DNA of 64,000 nt, from positions 186,001 to 250,000 of the forward strand of contig NZ_AUFX01000006.1 in NCBI RefSeq assembly GCF_000426725.1, given 5' to 3'. This document shows, one piece after another, positions 63,054 through 64,000 of the stretch. The translations under genes were made by a program, and so were the position numbers. The stretch's first letter is position 1; every line of letters starts with the position of its first letter. This stretch comes from Sporocytophaga myxococcoides DSM 11118. GTDB taxonomy: Bacteria > Bacteroidota > Bacteroidia > Cytophagales > Cytophagaceae. A model generated the notes under the pieces. It did not search any database. It saw only the letters and a list, made by a program, of their open reading frames with translations, and was not told the origin of the DNA.

Positions 63054-63625
63054 TGCTTAAATAATGATATGATGTGAGAATTATCTTTTACCAGATTGAA
63101 CAGTTTTTGCCTGCATCTGTAACTATATGTTTTAGCTACCTGATCACTCGAGTAGCCCATTTTTACAGCTATTTCTTTAAGACTGATTTTATCATATATA
63201 GTATACATCAGAAGCTTCTTACATTCTTCGCCAACCCTATCCATTATATCTTCTATTGCTTTAGCCTTCTCTGCTGTAATCATATCCGCCAATACATCCG
63301 TACCTTCTTCTTCACTGTCATCAAACTCAGTTGTATTAACAAGTCTATTATCCCTCTTTGCCTTATTGATCCAAAGATTCCTGGCCACACTAAACATAAA
63401 GGCTCCTATTTCCTTCCTTTCATCAAACTTATTAAGTTTGACCTGATTATAAAATATCACTACGGTATCTTGAAATATATCCTTCGCATCCTCATGAGAG
63501 CCACTATTGTTGGTGATATATTTTTTGATATGAGGAAGGACATCTTTATACAGATTACTCAGAACAGATTCATTATCTCCTGTTCTGATCGCCTTCAGTA
63601 TTTCTTTATCATTTAGCCTTCTCAT
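63050..63625 (-). CDS. ECF-type RNA polymerase sigma factor
   Basis: A 191-residue sigma-70 family protein with regions 2 and 4 only. Region 2 is about 25-95 (DAKDIFQDTVVIFYNQVKLN and GAFMFSVARNLWINKAKRDN). Region 4 is about 125-185 (LMYTIYDKISLKEIAVKMGY, then SSDQVAKTYSYRCRQKLF). There is no extension for other functions. It overlaps the downstream anti-sigma-like gene by 4 bp and heads a five-gene minus-strand operon with a RCC1 type B protein, PorP/SprF and a TPR/PD40 protein. Control of its own operon is expected for this layout. The target promoters are not identified. Confidence 0.92.
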   Translation of the reverse strand: MRRLNDKEILKAIRTGDNESVLSNLYKDVLPHIKKYITNNSGSHEDAKDIFQDTVVIFYNQVKLNKFDERKEIGAFMFSVARNLWINKAKRDNRLVNTTEFDDSEEEGTDVLADMITAEKAKAIEDIMDRVGEECKKLLMYTIYDKISLKEIAVKMGYSSDQVAKTYSYRCRQKLFNLVKDNSHIISLFKQ

Positions 63626-64000
63626 TTCTTATACAAAGATGGTAAGGAAAATGTGAACAAAGAGTTTTTGCTTAATACTCTGAACTCGAGAACTAAGCAT
63701 ATTCTTTTTTATAAACAGACTAGACGGATTCATCAAATTTATATTTTCTAAAAGATCTCAAACTAAAATCTTCTGTTCTTATGATTTAAAGTGATGTTAT
63801 ACTTCTATAAGATTATTTAAATAATTCTTATGAGTGACACCCAAAACTATTAAAACACTATTAATAAATCACTTAGGGTATACGAATTCTCTTCATTGCA
63901 GTTTGTTTTACTTATCCGATTTTTAAAATAAAAACCCTATACCCATTACAACTGAAATAACAGAAGGTGAACAACATTTTAAAAAAGTTGCGATCAGAGC
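63626..64000. other. Intergenic region at the right edge
   Basis: About 375 bp with no supported gene. It must hold the promoter of the sigma-factor operon on the minus strand; no TAnnTTTG or ECF-type box stands out. Near the edge, AGAAGGTGAACA at 63962-63973 repeats the core of the block found before both PL11 genes (GGAAGGTGAACA) and is again followed by an A/T-rich run. Confidence 0.5.

Overview
The window reads as chromosomal DNA of a gliding, polysaccharide-degrading Bacteroidota (order Cytophagales; a Cytophaga/Sporocytophaga-like organism is my best guess). The base composition is AT-rich. Many secreted proteins end in type IX secretion (T9SS) C-terminal sorting domains. PorP/SprF and PorE-like proteins are present, the nusB and DUF1573 genes have the Bacteroidota form, and several upstream regions carry TAnnTTTG-type -7 elements. 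No tRNA, rRNA, CRISPR array, insertion sequence or prophage was recognised.

Layout. 0-3.2 kb (minus): nusB, a YtxH protein, an NAD-type isocitrate dehydrogenase and a DUF1573 lipoprotein. 3.3-8.9 kb: two convergent ABC exporter half-genes whose sequence defects are complementary, with a CBM9-like T9SS protein and a TEX264-like membrane protein between them. 9-19.5 kb: housekeeping genes (truA, DUF4293, a PorE-like OmpA protein, pgi, a small membrane protein, manA, htpG, a GT39-like membrane protein). 19.5-21.9 kb: a tight minus-strand operon of SDR, 2OG-Fe(II) dioxygenase, a free-standing Ada metal-binding domain and AlkB. 22-25.1 kb: a 1001-residue GH11 xylanase. 25.3-26.6 kb: a decayed gene and an orphan SUKH protein. 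26.6-28.6 kb: a CotH-type kinase-like T9SS protein. 28.7-33.8 kb: a cobalamin-riboswitch operon with a BtuB-like receptor, a DUF4465 T9SS protein and a BtuG-like beta-propeller lipoprotein. 33.9-40.8 kb: a secreted Mn-type SOD, two paralogous barrel proteins, a GH15 enzyme, a cyclase-family hydrolase, a GNAT and a diadenylate-cyclase-domain protein. 40.9-49.9 kb: a 21-bp tandem repeat, a frameshifted lipoprotein, LamG and GSDH-like T9SS proteins, an unrecognised 284-residue protein and asnA. 50-57 kb: a tandem pair of PL11 rhamnogalacturonan lyases. 57.2-63.6 kb: an operon of ECF sigma factor, anti-sigma-like protein with a SprB-like outer domain, RCC1 protein with a type B sorting domain, PorP/SprF and a TPR/PD40 protein.

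Together the accessory genes describe a cell that exports enzymes for xylan and pectin through T9SS, captures vitamin B12 at the surface, and appears to regulate one secretion module with its own sigma/anti-sigma pair. The strongest leads are that sigma-SprB-PorP/SprF operon, the diadenylate-cyclase-like protein at 39.7 kb, the complementary ABC half-transporters, the Ada/AlkB operon whose Ada domain lacks one zinc cysteine, and paired inverted REPIN-like elements. All product calls rest on motif recognition by eye; no database search was run.
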